From the NCBI RefSeq assembly GCF_001458175.1, contig NZ_CYPW01000006.1, forward strand, positions 62,001-126,000: a stretch of DNA of 64,000 nucleotides, written 5' to 3'. Within the stretch, counting starts at the first letter, position 1, and each line of letters opens with the position of its first letter. The notes under the pieces are model-generated. The model saw nothing but the letters and a program-made list of their open reading frames with translations. It had not been told where the DNA came from and did not search any database. Positions 33,805 to 42,841 of this stretch are shown here, in pieces. Made by a program: the position numbers and the translations under genes. Origin of the DNA: Shimia marina. Its GTDB lineage: Bacteria > Pseudomonadota > Alphaproteobacteria > Rhodobacterales > Rhodobacteraceae.

Positions 33805-34917
33805 CTAGGGCACCTCACAGGTGTAAAGCTGCACCTTCAGCCCGCCATGCGCCACGGTGGCAAAGGGGGCTTCCAGCGGCAAGCCCGTGGCGCGGGCGAG
33901 CCCCGTGTCAGTGGTGACAATCCCCACGGTCCAGCCGGAGAAATGCTGCGAGAGCGCTTTGCCAAAACTTGCATAGAGCGCAAACAACCCCTTTTTGTCA
34001 CCAATCCGCGCGCCGTACGGTGGATTAACCACCACGATGCCCGGTACGTCAGAGGGCGGAGTGATGTCGCCTGCGCTTTTCTGGTTGAAGCTTGCCCAGT
34101 CCGCCACCCCTGCGCGGCTGGCGTTTTCACCTGCCATGCGAATCGCACCGGCGTCTTTGTCAGAACCATAATAAAGCGTGCTGGGAGCTGTTGCCTCCGC
34201 AGCGCGCAGCGCATCAAACGCGGCGGCATCAAAATTGGCGAACTGCTGAAAGGCAAAACTGCGGGAGCGGCCCGGCAAAAGCCCTGCGGCGATCTCGGCC
34301 GCTTCGATCACAAAGGTGCCGGAGCCACACATGGGATCATAAACCGGTTGACTGCCATCAAAACCAAGCTGGCGCAGGAACATGGCGGCCATGTTTTCGC
34401 GCATGGGGGCCTTGGCGACGGCGGATTTGTGGCCCCGCTTGTGCAGGCTTTCTCCCGAGGTGTCGAGCGACAGCGTCATCATGTTGTTGTCGATCCGCGC
34501 CTTCACCACCACGTCAGCCTCTGAAGAGATAGGCGCGCCGACAGCGGTTGCCAGACCACGCTCAATGCGCTCCTTGGCTGCGCCTGCGTGGTAGATCTTG
34601 GATTTCTGGGTGGTCACATCCACCTTCAGCGGCACATCCGTGCGCAGATAACCCCTCCATGGCATATCGGCGATCAGACGTTCCAGTTGATCGAGATGCA
34701 TGGCCTGAAAACTGTCGACCCGCGCCAACACACGCACCGCGCCCCGCAGGCTCAGGTTGGCACGCCAGACATCCTGCCAATTGCCGCGAAAGCGCACGCC
34801 GCCGGGCATCATCTTAGGCTTTTTGAAGCCCGCCTCTGTCATTTCAGCGGCCAGAGGCTTTTCCAGCCCCGGCGCGGTGACCACGAAGATCTCAAACTTT
34901 TTTGCGCTGTGTTCCAT
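33805..34917 (-). CDS. THUMP-domain class I RNA N2-guanine methyltransferase, RlmL/YpsC-like
   Basis: A 370-residue SAM-dependent RNA methyltransferase. The N-terminal ferredoxin-like/THUMP part has FEIFVVTAPGLEKPLAAEM and GGVRFRGNWQDVWRANLSLR; the catalytic part has DPMCGSGTFVIEAAEIAAG and the IVVVNPPYGARIG motif that positions the target base. It lacks the C-terminal second methyltransferase (RlmK) of the E. coli fusion, as in many bacteria. The likely target is a 23S rRNA guanine near position 2445, by family analogy. It begins 89 nt after the amidase stop on the same strand. Confidence 0.9.
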   Translation of the reverse strand: MEHSAKKFEIFVVTAPGLEKPLAAEMTEAGFKKPKMMPGGVRFRGNWQDVWRANLSLRGAVRVLARVDSFQAMHLDQLERLIADMPWRGYLRTDVPLKVDVTTQKSKIYHAGAAKERIERGLATAVGAPISSEADVVVKARIDNNMMTLSLDTSGESLHKRGHKSAVAKAPMRENMAAMFLRQLGFDGSQPVYDPMCGSGTFVIEAAEIAAGLLPGRSRSFAFQQFANFDAAAFDALRAAEATAPSTLYYGSDKDAGAIRMAGENASRAGVADWASFNQKSAGDITPPSDVPGIVVVNPPYGARIGDKKGLFALYASFGKALSQHFSGWTVGIVTTDTGLARATGLPLEAPFATVAHGGLKVQLYTCEVP

Positions 34918-35006
34918 GCGGGCTCTTTAAACTGTCTAAGCGGCAGCGGCGAGAGACAATCGCAGACCCGGGTGGCTGGCATGTGCACTGGGCAGATCAA
35001 ATCAGG

Positions 35007-36335
35007 TCAAGGCAGAAGAAACTCTGCCGCTGCAGCCAGACGCAACAGGCGTTCTTCACTGCCTGCCTGCCCCAACATCATCAACCCACAGGAGGGCACC
35101 CCGGTGGGCAGGGTAATGGCGGCGCTGCCCATGAGGTTGCCAATACGCGTGTTGCGCAAACCCAGAAGGTTTTCGGTGACGTAATACTCCTGATCCGTCA
35201 TCAAACGCTCCAGATTGGGCGGCAGGATTGGGGTTGTGGGCATCAGCACCGCATCATAGCCCGCAATCCGAGCCTCCCAGGTTGCGCGCAGCGCGTGCAA
35301 TTTGGTCCAGGCCTGTGTAAACTGCGGGCCCGTGACGCCTGCACCTGCGCGGAAACGCTCCAGAATCTGATCAAACATTTTGTCAGGCGCGGCCTCAATC
35401 GTGGCCTCCCATTCTCCATAAGCTTCGACCGTGTAAAGCGGCCCGGCGAGGTCCATTGCCTCCACCACCTCATCCGCGCGCAGAAACTCCAGCGTGGCCC
35501 CCGCATCCTGCAAACGGTGCAACGCACGCTCAAATGCCGCCATGGGCGCTTCACGCACCTGATCCAGCGCCATTGTTTCCAGCACCGCAAACCGCGCCCC
35601 CTTGAGAGACGCGCCGCGCAAATCCACCGGGCGCCCCCCTTCCAGAACCGCCAGAAACAGCGCCGCGTCTTCCACCGTTCGGGTCAGCGGACCGACCGTA
35701 TCAAAACTGCGGCACAGCGGCACCACACCTTTGGTGGAGATGCGCCCCGCGGTGGTTTTCAAACCTACAAGGTCATTCCACGCGGCCGGGATGCGCACGG
35801 ACCCGCCGGTGTCAGAGCCAATCCCTGCGGCCGCAAGGCCGAAGGCCACCGAGGCGCCGGCGCCCGACGAAGACCCTCCCGGCACGGCATCCGGGTCATT
35901 GACACAGGGCGGCGTGGCCGTGATTGGGTTTAGCCCCAACCCGGAAAACGCCAGCTCGCTCATGTGAGTCTTGCCCAGACAGACCAGCCCCAGCGCGGTT
36001 GCATTGGCCAGCACCTCTGCATCCTGAGTGGGCACACGCCCCTTCAAAAGTTCTGAGCCCGCTTCAGTGGCCACATGCGCGCTGTCAAACAGGTCTTTCC
36101 AGCTGATCGGCACCCCATCCAACAACGACAGGCGCTGATCCGCTCGGGCACGCTCTGCTGCCGCCTGCGCCTCTGCAAGGGCACGCTCTTTGGTGACCGC
36201 CGAATAGATACGATCTTTGGCGTCGTGGCTCTCAATCGCCCCCAGATAGGCCTGCGTCAGCGCCACGGGATCAATTTCCCCACGCTCGATGCCCCGCCCC
36301 AGCGCCGCCGCGCTCATTTCCTGCCAATTCAGCAT
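35007..36335 (-). CDS. Amidase signature family hydrolase
   Basis: A 442-residue enzyme of the GatA/AmiC superfamily. The Ser-cisSer-Lys catalytic triad is visible: Lys in DGVPISWKDLFDS, Ser in VPGGSSSGAGASVAFGL and the nucleophile in GSDTGGSVRIPAAW. Length and the C-terminal PTTPILPPNLERL are those of stand-alone amidases, not of the GatCAB complex (no gatB or gatC nearby). The substrate is unknown. ATG 36335 follows GGAGACCAAG; the upstream open frame crosses the divergent gene's promoter region. It diverges from the UbiH-like gene. Confidence 0.9.
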   Translation of the reverse strand: MLNWQEMSAAALGRGIERGEIDPVALTQAYLGAIESHDAKDRIYSAVTKERALAEAQAAAERARADQRLSLLDGVPISWKDLFDSAHVATEAGSELLKGRVPTQDAEVLANATALGLVCLGKTHMSELAFSGLGLNPITATPPCVNDPDAVPGGSSSGAGASVAFGLAAAGIGSDTGGSVRIPAAWNDLVGLKTTAGRISTKGVVPLCRSFDTVGPLTRTVEDAALFLAVLEGGRPVDLRGASLKGARFAVLETMALDQVREAPMAAFERALHRLQDAGATLEFLRADEVVEAMDLAGPLYTVEAYGEWEATIEAAPDKMFDQILERFRAGAGVTGPQFTQAWTKLHALRATWEARIAGYDAVLMPTTPILPPNLERLMTDQEYYVTENLLGLRNTRIGNLMGSAAITLPTGVPSCGLMMLGQAGSEERLLRLAAAAEFLLP

Positions 36336-36418
36336 CTTGGTCTCCGCTTTTACTTTCGCCAGACGGTAGCGGCGCAATCGCGCATGGACAATCCCGAAGC
36401 ACACCCCATATTGGCGCC

Positions 36419-37633
36419 ATGACCTATGACACCGATATTCTGATTGCAGGCGGCGGGCTCAACGGGCCTGCTCTGGCCTTGGCACTGGCACATTCCGGCT
36501 TTTCCGTGACCGTGGTGGATGCCCGCCCCGCCCCTGCCCGCGCCGCAGGCAACTTCGACGGGCGTGGCTATGCGCTTGCGCTGGCTTCCAAACGGCTGCT
36601 GGACAATATCGGCATCTGGGAGAGCGTGGCCGAACATGCCGAACCCATGCGGGAGATCAAAGTCTCTGATGGGCGCGCAGGCGAAGGGCCAGCGCCGTTT
36701 TTCCTGCATTTTGATCATCGTGAAATCGAAGAAGGCCCGATGGGCTTCATGCTTGAAGATCGTTTTTTGTACCGCGCCTTTTTGTCTGCGATGGAAGACG
36801 CGCCCAACATCACATTGATCTCAGGCACTGAAGTACGTGATCAGTCCATCGATGCCGGCGGTGTCACAACCACATTAAGCACCGGCGACACCTGCCGCGC
36901 ACGGCTTTTGGTGGGCTGTGACGGGCGCCAGAGTGGCGTGGCCAAACGGGCTGGCATTTCACGTACAGGCTGGGGCTATGGGCAAACTGCTCTGGTCTGC
37001 GCGATTGCGCATGAACATCCCCACAATGGCATTGCCCATCAGTTTTTCATGCCTCCGGGTCCGCTGGCCATCCTGCCGCTGCCCGGCAATATGTGTTCGA
37101 TTGTCTGGTCAGAAAGAGACGATACAGCGGCGGCCATTCAGGCGCTTTCTGATGAGGATTACATGGCTGTGCTGCGGCCACGCTTCGGGGATTTTCTTGG
37201 CGAGATCACTCTCGCGGGCAACCGCTTCACCTATCCGCTGAGCCTCTCGGTAGCCAATGATTTTGTCGCGGAGCGCGTGGCTCTGGTGGGGGATGCCGCC
37301 CATGGCATGCACCCAATTGCCGGTCAGGGGCTGAACGCCGGGCTGCGCGATGTTGCCGCCCTCACGCAGGTGCTACAGAATGCGCGGCAACGTGGTGAAG
37401 ACATTGCCTCCCCTCTGGTGCTCGGGCGCTATCAGGAGTGGCGGCGCTTTGACACGGCCACGCTGGTGGCGGCGACAGACCTGACAAACAAGCTCTTTTC
37501 CAACGACAACCCTCTGCTGCGCGCCGCGCGCGATCTGGGCATGGGACTGGTGGGCAGCATGCCGGCCCTGCGCCGGGGCTTCATGCGCGAAGCGGCTGGC
37601 CTCAACGGGGAATTGCCGCAGTTGATGAAATAG
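36419..37633 (+). CDS. UbiH/UbiF/COQ6 family FAD-dependent hydroxylase
   Basis: A 404-residue flavin monooxygenase predicted to hydroxylate a ubiquinone ring intermediate. The FAD motif is DILIAGGGLNGPALALALAHSG, the DG motif is in LLVGCDGRQSGVAKRAGI and the GD motif is in ALVGDAAHGMHPIAGQGLNAGLRD, which with LNAGLRDVA is the UbiH/COQ6 signature. The ring position cannot be assigned, since alphaproteobacterial UbiH, UbiF and UbiL are hard to tell apart by eye. ATG 36419 stands 83 nt from the divergent amidase start. Confidence 0.9.
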   Translation: MTYDTDILIAGGGLNGPALALALAHSGFSVTVVDARPAPARAAGNFDGRGYALALASKRLLDNIGIWESVAEHAEPMREIKVSDGRAGEGPAPFFLHFDHREIEEGPMGFMLEDRFLYRAFLSAMEDAPNITLISGTEVRDQSIDAGGVTTTLSTGDTCRARLLVGCDGRQSGVAKRAGISRTGWGYGQTALVCAIAHEHPHNGIAHQFFMPPGPLAILPLPGNMCSIVWSERDDTAAAIQALSDEDYMAVLRPRFGDFLGEITLAGNRFTYPLSLSVANDFVAERVALVGDAAHGMHPIAGQGLNAGLRDVAALTQVLQNARQRGEDIASPLVLGRYQEWRRFDTATLVAATDLTNKLFSNDNPLLRAARDLGMGLVGSMPALRRGFMREAAGLNGELPQLMK

Positions 37634-37644
37634 CGCTAGAGCAC

Positions 37645-37669
37645 GCGCGCCGACGCTTTCACGGCGCGC
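37645..37669. terminator. Hairpin between convergent ubiH-like and Trm112 genes
   Basis: GCGCGCCG (37645-37652) pairs perfectly with CGGCGCGC (37662-37669) around a 9-nt loop, 12 nt after the hydroxylase stop. Only short T-runs follow on either strand, so termination strength is uncertain. Confidence 0.45.
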
Positions 37670-37763
37670 ACCTCCGCTTCATTTGACTGAAAATATCCCA
37701 GCGTGAATTGGCCGACAGGCCAAAAGGGGCTGGCCCCTCCCCTTCGGTTTCCAAAACCAGAGG

Positions 37764-37970
37764 TCAGTCCAGACTGCGTGCCTCGTCAATCAGCATCACA
37801 GGGATCCCGGCGCGGATTGGAAAGGCCAGATTGGCCGCGCGTGAAATCAGCTCTTGCGCCGCAGCGTCATACTCCAGACGCCCGCGGGTCTGAGGACAGA
37901 TCAGCGCTTCCAACATGCGCCGATCAAACACCGGGCCCGCTGCGCCCGTTTCTGGTGTGGCTTGCGTCAT
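37764..37970 (-). CDS. Trm112 family protein
   Basis: A 68-residue protein with the Trm112/YcaR core: [21 protein letters not shown], then [26 protein letters not shown], the final segment being nearly invariant in the family. Eukaryotic Trm112 activates methyltransferases; the bacterial role is not settled. Of the possible metal cysteines only one (ICPQT) is present, so zinc binding is doubtful. ATG 37970 overlaps the stop of the Lon-like gene by 4 nt. Confidence 0.9.
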   Translation of the reverse strand: MTQATPETGAAGPVFDRRMLEALICPQTRGRLEYDAAAQELISRAANLAFPIRAGIPVMLIDEARSLD

Positions 37971-38617
37971 TGAATCAAATCCTCTCCTGTGCCGCCGCGC
38001 AGCGCAAATTCCAGCAATGTAACCAAGGTCTCCCGACGCGTGCTGAGCGACGGGGCCTCCAGCAGGGCTTGCTTGTCTTCGGCGGTAAAGTCCAGCAGCA
38101 TCGACAGCGAATTGATCAACAGCTCATCATCCGCTTCTTTCAGCGTCTCCCAATCGGTGGAGAGCTCCAGCTGTTCAAAGTAGCGGCGCAGCAGATCCAT
38201 AAATGCCGGACGCTGAAAGGCGCTGTCTTTTTCGCCGCGCCCCAGATCCCGGTCAAACCCGTCCCAGCTCACATGACAGCGCCGGTAGGGGGTAAACCCC
38301 TCCACTTCGCTCAGGATGCGAAAGCGCGACACGCCGGACAAGGTGATCAGATAGCGGTTGTCATCGGTTTCAGAAAACTGCGTGATCCGCCCCGCGCAGC
38401 CAATCACATGCAGCCCCGGCCCTTCGCGGCCGGGCACCTCATTGGGCGCCACCATGCCGATCAATCGCTCCGGTGTCTTGAGCGCGTCATCCAGCATCGC
38501 CAGATAGCGCGGCTCAAAAATATGCAGAGGCAGGCGCGCACGGGGCAGCAAGAGCGCCCCGGGCAAAGGAAACACCGAAAGGGTCTCCGGCAAATCAGCA
38601 GCTTTGATCATGGCCAC
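37967..38617 (-). CDS. LON peptidase N-terminal (substrate-binding) domain protein
   Basis: A 216-residue stand-alone Lon-N domain, without ATPase or protease parts. The opening [34 protein letters not shown] (read in parts), GMVAPN and [10 protein letters not shown], then [13 protein letters not shown] are the typical blocks. Such proteins are thought to bind unfolded proteins or act as adaptors, without direct proof. It lies 47 nt after the thioredoxin-TPR gene and overlaps Trm112, an order I know from other Rhodobacterales. Confidence 0.9.
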   Translation of the reverse strand: MAMIKAADLPETLSVFPLPGALLLPRARLPLHIFEPRYLAMLDDALKTPERLIGMVAPNEVPGREGPGLHVIGCAGRITQFSETDDNRYLITLSGVSRFRILSEVEGFTPYRRCHVSWDGFDRDLGRGEKDSAFQRPAFMDLLRRYFEQLELSTDWETLKEADDELLINSLSMLLDFTAEDKQALLEAPSLSTRRETLVTLLEFALRGGTGEDLIQ

Positions 38618-38664
38618 CAGCCTACTCTGCTTTCCATGTCGGGCAAAGCCAGATCAGGCCCCAA

Positions 38665-39591
38665 TCAGGCAAAGATCATAGAGCTGAGCTTGCGCCGCCC
38701 ATTGAGCACCACCGGATCATTGGGCTTGAGGGCCTCAAAGATGGTGAACAGCTGGGTCTTGGCCGCGCCCTCGTTCCATTCGCGATCGCGACGGAACAGC
38801 TCCAACAGTTCATTGACCGCCTCTTCGAGCTGATCCGCCCCATGCAGGGCCTGCGCCAAATCAAGACGCGCCTGATGATTGTCAGGGTCTGCCTCAACGG
38901 CGGCGCGCAGCTCGGCCACCGGCCCGGCGTTTTCCGCCTGACGCGCCAGCTCAATCTGCGCACGCACGGCCTCGATCTCTGCGGCTGCCGAAATCGCCTC
39001 CGGCACGCCATTGATCACCGCTTCGGCCTGATCCACCTGCGCCAACGCCAGATAAGAGCGTGCCAGCCCGCCAAAGGCTTCGGCATTCTCTGGATCCTGC
39101 TCTGCGATGGCGGCAAAAGTCTCAACAGCGGAGGCCGCATCTCCTTCCGCCAGCATCTCTTCCGCAGCAATCAGCGCATCGGCGAGCCCACCATCGGGCA
39201 TGGCGCCGCCACCGGCTTCCACCACACGGGCCACAAAAGCCTCGATTTCACTTGGCGGCAGCGCGCCCTGGAAGCCATCCACTGGCTGCCCCTGCCAGAA
39301 GGCATAGACCGTCGGAATGGACTGGACACGCATCTGGCCGGCAATCATCTGGTTTTCATCAACATTGACCTTGGCCATTTTCACGGCACCGCCAGCAGCG
39401 GTCACCGCCGCCTCAAGCGCCGGGCCCAGGGTTTTGCAGGGGCCACACCAGGGGGCCCAGAAATCCACAATCACCGGTACGGTCATGGAAGCATCCACAA
39501 CATCAGCCATGAAAGTGGCCTCTGACACGTCTTTGATCACATCATCTGCTGCCGACGCGGTTGCGGCACCTTGGCCAAGAATATCCATCAT
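38665..39591 (-). CDS. Thioredoxin-like protein with C-terminal TPR repeats, YbbN/CnoX type
   Basis: A 308-residue cytosolic protein: a thioredoxin domain (about residues 25-130) with the active site WAPWCGPCKTLGP and cis-Pro in VQSIPTVYAFWQG, then a helical tetratricopeptide region (about 160-300: PENAEAFGGLARSYLALAQ, DPDNHQARLDLAQALHGADQ). E. coli CnoX protects proteins from chlorine stress and has lost one active cysteine, but this protein keeps the full CGPC. ATG 39591 has GGAG 6 nt upstream, with a second ATG next to it. It leads the Lon-N-Trm112 unit. Confidence 0.92.
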   Translation of the reverse strand: MMDILGQGAATASAADDVIKDVSEATFMADVVDASMTVPVIVDFWAPWCGPCKTLGPALEAAVTAAGGAVKMAKVNVDENQMIAGQMRVQSIPTVYAFWQGQPVDGFQGALPPSEIEAFVARVVEAGGGAMPDGGLADALIAAEEMLAEGDAASAVETFAAIAEQDPENAEAFGGLARSYLALAQVDQAEAVINGVPEAISAAAEIEAVRAQIELARQAENAGPVAELRAAVEADPDNHQARLDLAQALHGADQLEEAVNELLELFRRDREWNEGAAKTQLFTIFEALKPNDPVVLNGRRKLSSMIFA

Positions 39592-39681
39592 TTTGGTCTC
39601 CGTCTGGACGTTGCCCTCTATATGGCGGGGCCGGGCTCAGAAACCAAGGGGTATCGCACAGCGCCTGCGTGATACGCCACC

Positions 39682-39702
39682 GCGCCGCGCATCGCGCGGC
39701 GC
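39682..39702 (-). repeat. GC-rich hairpin after xth
   Basis: GCGCCGCGC (39682-39690) pairs perfectly with GCGCGGCGC (39694-39702) around ATC. It lies in the 177-nt gap between xth and the thioredoxin-TPR gene, on the same strand, with no T-run, so it may only slow or partly end transcription. Confidence 0.4.
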
Positions 39703-39768
39703 CGGGCCCAACCGCAAAGCCGCATCTTTGATGGGGTCTTTGGGGGCGGGAGCGTTTGTTTTCTCTGC

Positions 39769-40557
39769 TCAGAGATCGAAACTGGCAAAAACAGGGGCGT
39801 GATCTGACGGTTTCTCCCAGCCCCGCGCCGCGCGCAGCACCCGGCTGGAATGGCCCGCATTGGAAATATCAGAGGTGGCCCAGATATGATCAAGCCGACG
39901 CCCTTTGTCCGCCGCGTCCCAATCGCGGGCGCGATAAGACCACCAGCTGTAGAGATTGCCTTCGGGAATGTCCTGACGGGTGATATCCACCCAGTTGCCT
40001 GCATCCTGCGTTTCGGCCAGTTTCTCCACTTCAATCGGCGTGTGGCTCACCACTTTCAGAAGTTTCTTGTGATCCCAGACGTCATCTTCGCGTGGCGCAA
40101 TATTGAGATCTCCCACCATGATGGATTTCGTGAGCGCCTCGCGGCGGAAGAAATCCCGCATATCGGCAAGGTAGTCGAGTTTCTGACCGAATTTTTCGTT
40201 TTTCTCGCGATCCGGCACATCTCCCCCGGCGGGCACATAGAAATTGTGAATGGTCACGCCATTTTCCAATGTGCCTGCGATATGGCGGGCATGGCCGAGA
40301 TCGGCAAAATCTTCACTGCCCGCTTCGACCATCGGGATTTTGGAGAAAATCGCGACACCGTTGTAGCCCTTCTGACCGCGCGCCACCATGTGGGTATAGC
40401 CAAGCGCAGCAAACCCCTCGGTTGGGATCTTATCCACAGGGCTTTTACATTCCTGCAGGCACAGAACATCCGGGGCTTCTTCCTGCATGAGCTGTTGTAC
40501 AATCGGCTCACGCAAACGCACGGAGTTGATATTCCAGGTGGCGAGGGTGAAGGACAT
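39769..40557 (-). CDS. xth: Exodeoxyribonuclease III
   Basis: A 262-residue AP endonuclease and 3'-5' exonuclease for base-excision repair. The catalytic framework is visible: MSFTLATWNINSVR, CLQECKSPVDKIP (metal-binding Glu), VGDLNIAPREDDVWD and the terminal SDHAPVFASFDL with the Asp-His pair. ATG 40557 is preceded by GGGAG; a longer open frame reaches 40689 but is unlike the family. It shares the strand with the thioredoxin-TPR gene, but the gap and hairpin suggest a separate unit. Confidence 0.95.
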   Translation of the reverse strand: MSFTLATWNINSVRLREPIVQQLMQEEAPDVLCLQECKSPVDKIPTEGFAALGYTHMVARGQKGYNGVAIFSKIPMVEAGSEDFADLGHARHIAGTLENGVTIHNFYVPAGGDVPDREKNEKFGQKLDYLADMRDFFRREALTKSIMVGDLNIAPREDDVWDHKKLLKVVSHTPIEVEKLAETQDAGNWVDITRQDIPEGNLYSWWSYRARDWDAADKGRRLDHIWATSDISNAGHSSRVLRAARGWEKPSDHAPVFASFDL

Positions 40558-40885
40558 GAGACGCTCCCGATTTGGCCCAAATTGGTCTGGGAGCGACCCT
40601 ACCTTTGGGGCCCGCCCCTGCCAATGCGAAAACCCGCGATTTGGCCAAAGAGGCAGCTTGAGCAGCAACGCCAGAACTGAGGCGGACATGAAAGCGCATG
40701 AAAAAAGGCCCGAGCCGAAGCCCGGGCCAGTCCAACAGGGAGGTTCATGTCATAACCCGGACATGCACGGGAACACTTAGATCTTTGCAAATGGTGTGTG
40801 TCTGAAAGACTTTCAATCACACAGCCTTATCACATTTCTTATCCACAATCTGTTTCAGAAGTGTTTCTGCGACAGATCGGCGAAA
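40558..40885. other. Intergenic stretch between cenR and xth with candidate small RNA
   Basis: This 328-nt gap is free of a convincing protein gene. On the minus strand it contains GACATGAACCTCCCTGTTGG (40753-40734 region) directly ahead of a strong terminator. The ACCTCCC is complementary to Shine-Dalgarno sequences, so a short anti-SD RNA or a cenR 3' UTR is possible. No good promoter was found by eye. Confidence 0.3.
40701..40728 (-). terminator. Rho-independent terminator downstream of cenR
   Basis: Minus strand: a 9-bp stem (40728-40720 with 40715-40707, one G-T pair) closed by a UUCG tetraloop and followed by TTTTTT (40706-40701). It lies 158 nt past the cenR stop and ahead of xth. Confidence 0.88.
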
Positions 40886-41572
40886 TCATGCCACCAACCG
40901 GTAGCCGCCACTTTCGGTGATCAGCAGACGCGCATTGGAGGGATCAGGCTCAATTTTCTGCCGCAGGCGGTAGATATGCGTCTCCAGCGTATGGGTGGTT
41001 ACGCCCGCGTTATACCCCCAGACCTCGTGGAGCAGTACATCGCGCGCCACAACACCTTCCGTGGCGCGATAGAGGAACTTCAGAATGTTGGTCTCTTTCT
41101 CCGTTAGGCGGATCTTGCGATCATCTTCCGTGGTCAGAAGTTTCATCGAGGGTTTGAACGTATATGGCCCAAGCTGAAATACTGCGTCTTCAGATTGCTC
41201 ATGCTGGCGCAGCTGAGCACGAATCCGCGCCAGCAGAACCGGGAACTTAAACGGCTTGGTGACATAGTCATTTGCGCCTGAATCCAGGCCCAGAATTGTG
41301 TCTGCGTCGCTGTCATGCCCAGTCAGCATCAGGATCGGGCTCTTCACCCCCTGTTTGCGCATCAATCGGCACAGCTCGCGGCCATCCGTGTCTGGTAGGC
41401 CCACATCAAGGATGATGATGTCGTAGAGCCCCTCTTTGACCCGTGCCATGGCCTCAGAGCCGTTGCCCGCCTCAAAGACGTCGAAGTCTTCGGTCATGAC
41501 CAATTGTTCAGACAAAGCCTCACGCAGGTCTTCGTCGTCATCTACCAGCAAGATTTTCTTCAATTGTGCCAT
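40886..41572 (-). CDS. cenR: OmpR/PhoB-family response regulator, CenR-like
   Basis: A 228-residue two-component regulator. The receiver has DDDEDLREALSEQL, the phospho-acceptor Asp56 in DIIILDVGLPDTDGREL, TGHDSDADT and the conserved Lys in DYVTKPF. The winged helix follows (about 130-226, LTEKETNILKFLYRATEGVVARDVLLHEVWGYN, read in parts, and THTLETHIYRLRQKIEP). The opening KKILLVDDDEDLREALSEQL is close to alphaproteobacterial CenR, an essential cell-envelope regulator in Caulobacter. The partner kinase CenK is not adjacent, as is usual. Confidence 0.85.
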   Translation of the reverse strand: MAQLKKILLVDDDEDLREALSEQLVMTEDFDVFEAGNGSEAMARVKEGLYDIIILDVGLPDTDGRELCRLMRKQGVKSPILMLTGHDSDADTILGLDSGANDYVTKPFKFPVLLARIRAQLRQHEQSEDAVFQLGPYTFKPSMKLLTTEDDRKIRLTEKETNILKFLYRATEGVVARDVLLHEVWGYNAGVTTHTLETHIYRLRQKIEPDPSNARLLITESGGYRLVA

Positions 41573-41746
41573 TCGTCCTCTCCGCGTCTTGGTTGCTTGT
41601 CATCCATTTGAGGTGGTCTCGCGTCTGCGACAAGATTTGCTGCAAAAGTCTCACGCCCTCGTGTTTCAGCATGGTCAAATGTTTCATATTGCTGCAATCG
41701 AGGCTACATGTGAGCAGCCCAATGGTTGAGGATCGACTAAAATCTC

Positions 41747-42841
41747 ATGAGTTTTGCGCCAGATATCCTTGAACGTCTTGCCCGCGCCCGTGCCGATCTG
41801 CGCATGGGGGTGCCAATTGTGCTGACCGCAGAGGGTATGGCACCGCTTTTGGTGCTGGCCGTGGAGACCCTCACGCAGAACCGGTTGAGCGCGCTGCGCC
41901 AGCAACAGGACACGCCGATTCTGGTGATCACCGGGCGGCGGGCGGAAACGCTGAAGGCGCGGGCCTATGATGGCGATGTCGCCCGTGTGCGTCTTCCAGG
42001 CGACGCCGGGCTGCGCTGGATCCATAGCATTGCCGCCCCCGAGGATGATCTGCGCAACCCGATGAAAGGTCCTCTGCACACGGAACGTGATGGCGATGCG
42101 CGCCTGCACCGTATGGCCACGCAGATTGTGAAGTCTGCGCAATTGCTGCCCGCTGCGGTCACAGCCACCCCCACGGACGCAGCCGTATTTGCGCTGGAAC
42201 ATGGGTTGACCGTTATTCCTGCAGAGCTGGCTACGCCGCATCTGAGCGCCACAAGCCCGCTGCATTCCGTGGTGCATGCCCGCCTGCCCATGGCGGCGGC
42301 GGATGCCGGTCGCCTGCATATCTTCCGCCCCGAAGATGGCGGCGCGGAACATTACGCGATCGAAATCGGCCGCCCGTCGCGCGATGTGCCGGTGCTGACA
42401 CGTCTGCATTCCGCCTGTTTCACCGGGGATGTGCTGGGCAGCCTGAAATGTGACTGCGGCCCGCAACTAGATGCGGCTTTGGGGCAGATGGGCACAGAGG
42501 GCGAAGGCATCCTGCTCTACCTCAATCAGGAAGGACGGGGCATCGGACTGGCCAATAAAATGCGCGCCTATGCGCTTCAGGATCAGGGCTTTGACACGGT
42601 GGAGGCCAATCACCGGCTGGGCTTTGAGGATGATGAGCGGGATTTCCGCATCGGTGCCAAAATCCTTCAGGAAATGGGATTCTCGCAGGTGCGCCTGCTG
42701 ACCAACAATCCGCGCAAGATTGACATGATGGAAAACGCGGGGGTTTCCGTGTCTGAACGGGTTGCCCTGAAAGTTGGGGAAAACGCCCACAATCAGGCCT
42801 ATCTGGCAACAAAGGCCCGCAAATCCGGCCATATGCTATGA
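41747..42841 (+). CDS. ribA: GTP cyclohydrolase II with N-terminal RibB-like region
   Basis: A 364-residue enzyme for the first step of riboflavin synthesis. The C-terminal half is a full GTP cyclohydrolase II: zinc ligands in CFTGDVLGSLKCDCG (Cys-x10-Cys-x-Cys), YLNQEGRGIGLANKMRAY and GFEDDERDF, then LLTNNPRKIDMM. The first 180 residues resemble a worn 3,4-dihydroxybutanone-phosphate synthase (RARADLRMGVPIVL and HSVVHARLP-like blocks) but lack its acidic metal-binding motif. This is the form common in alphaproteobacteria. It overlaps the next gene by 4 nt. Confidence 0.92.
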   Translation: MSFAPDILERLARARADLRMGVPIVLTAEGMAPLLVLAVETLTQNRLSALRQQQDTPILVITGRRAETLKARAYDGDVARVRLPGDAGLRWIHSIAAPEDDLRNPMKGPLHTERDGDARLHRMATQIVKSAQLLPAAVTATPTDAAVFALEHGLTVIPAELATPHLSATSPLHSVVHARLPMAAADAGRLHIFRPEDGGAEHYAIEIGRPSRDVPVLTRLHSACFTGDVLGSLKCDCGPQLDAALGQMGTEGEGILLYLNQEGRGIGLANKMRAYALQDQGFDTVEANHRLGFEDDERDFRIGAKILQEMGFSQVRLLTNNPRKIDMMENAGVSVSERVALKVGENAHNQAYLATKARKSGHML

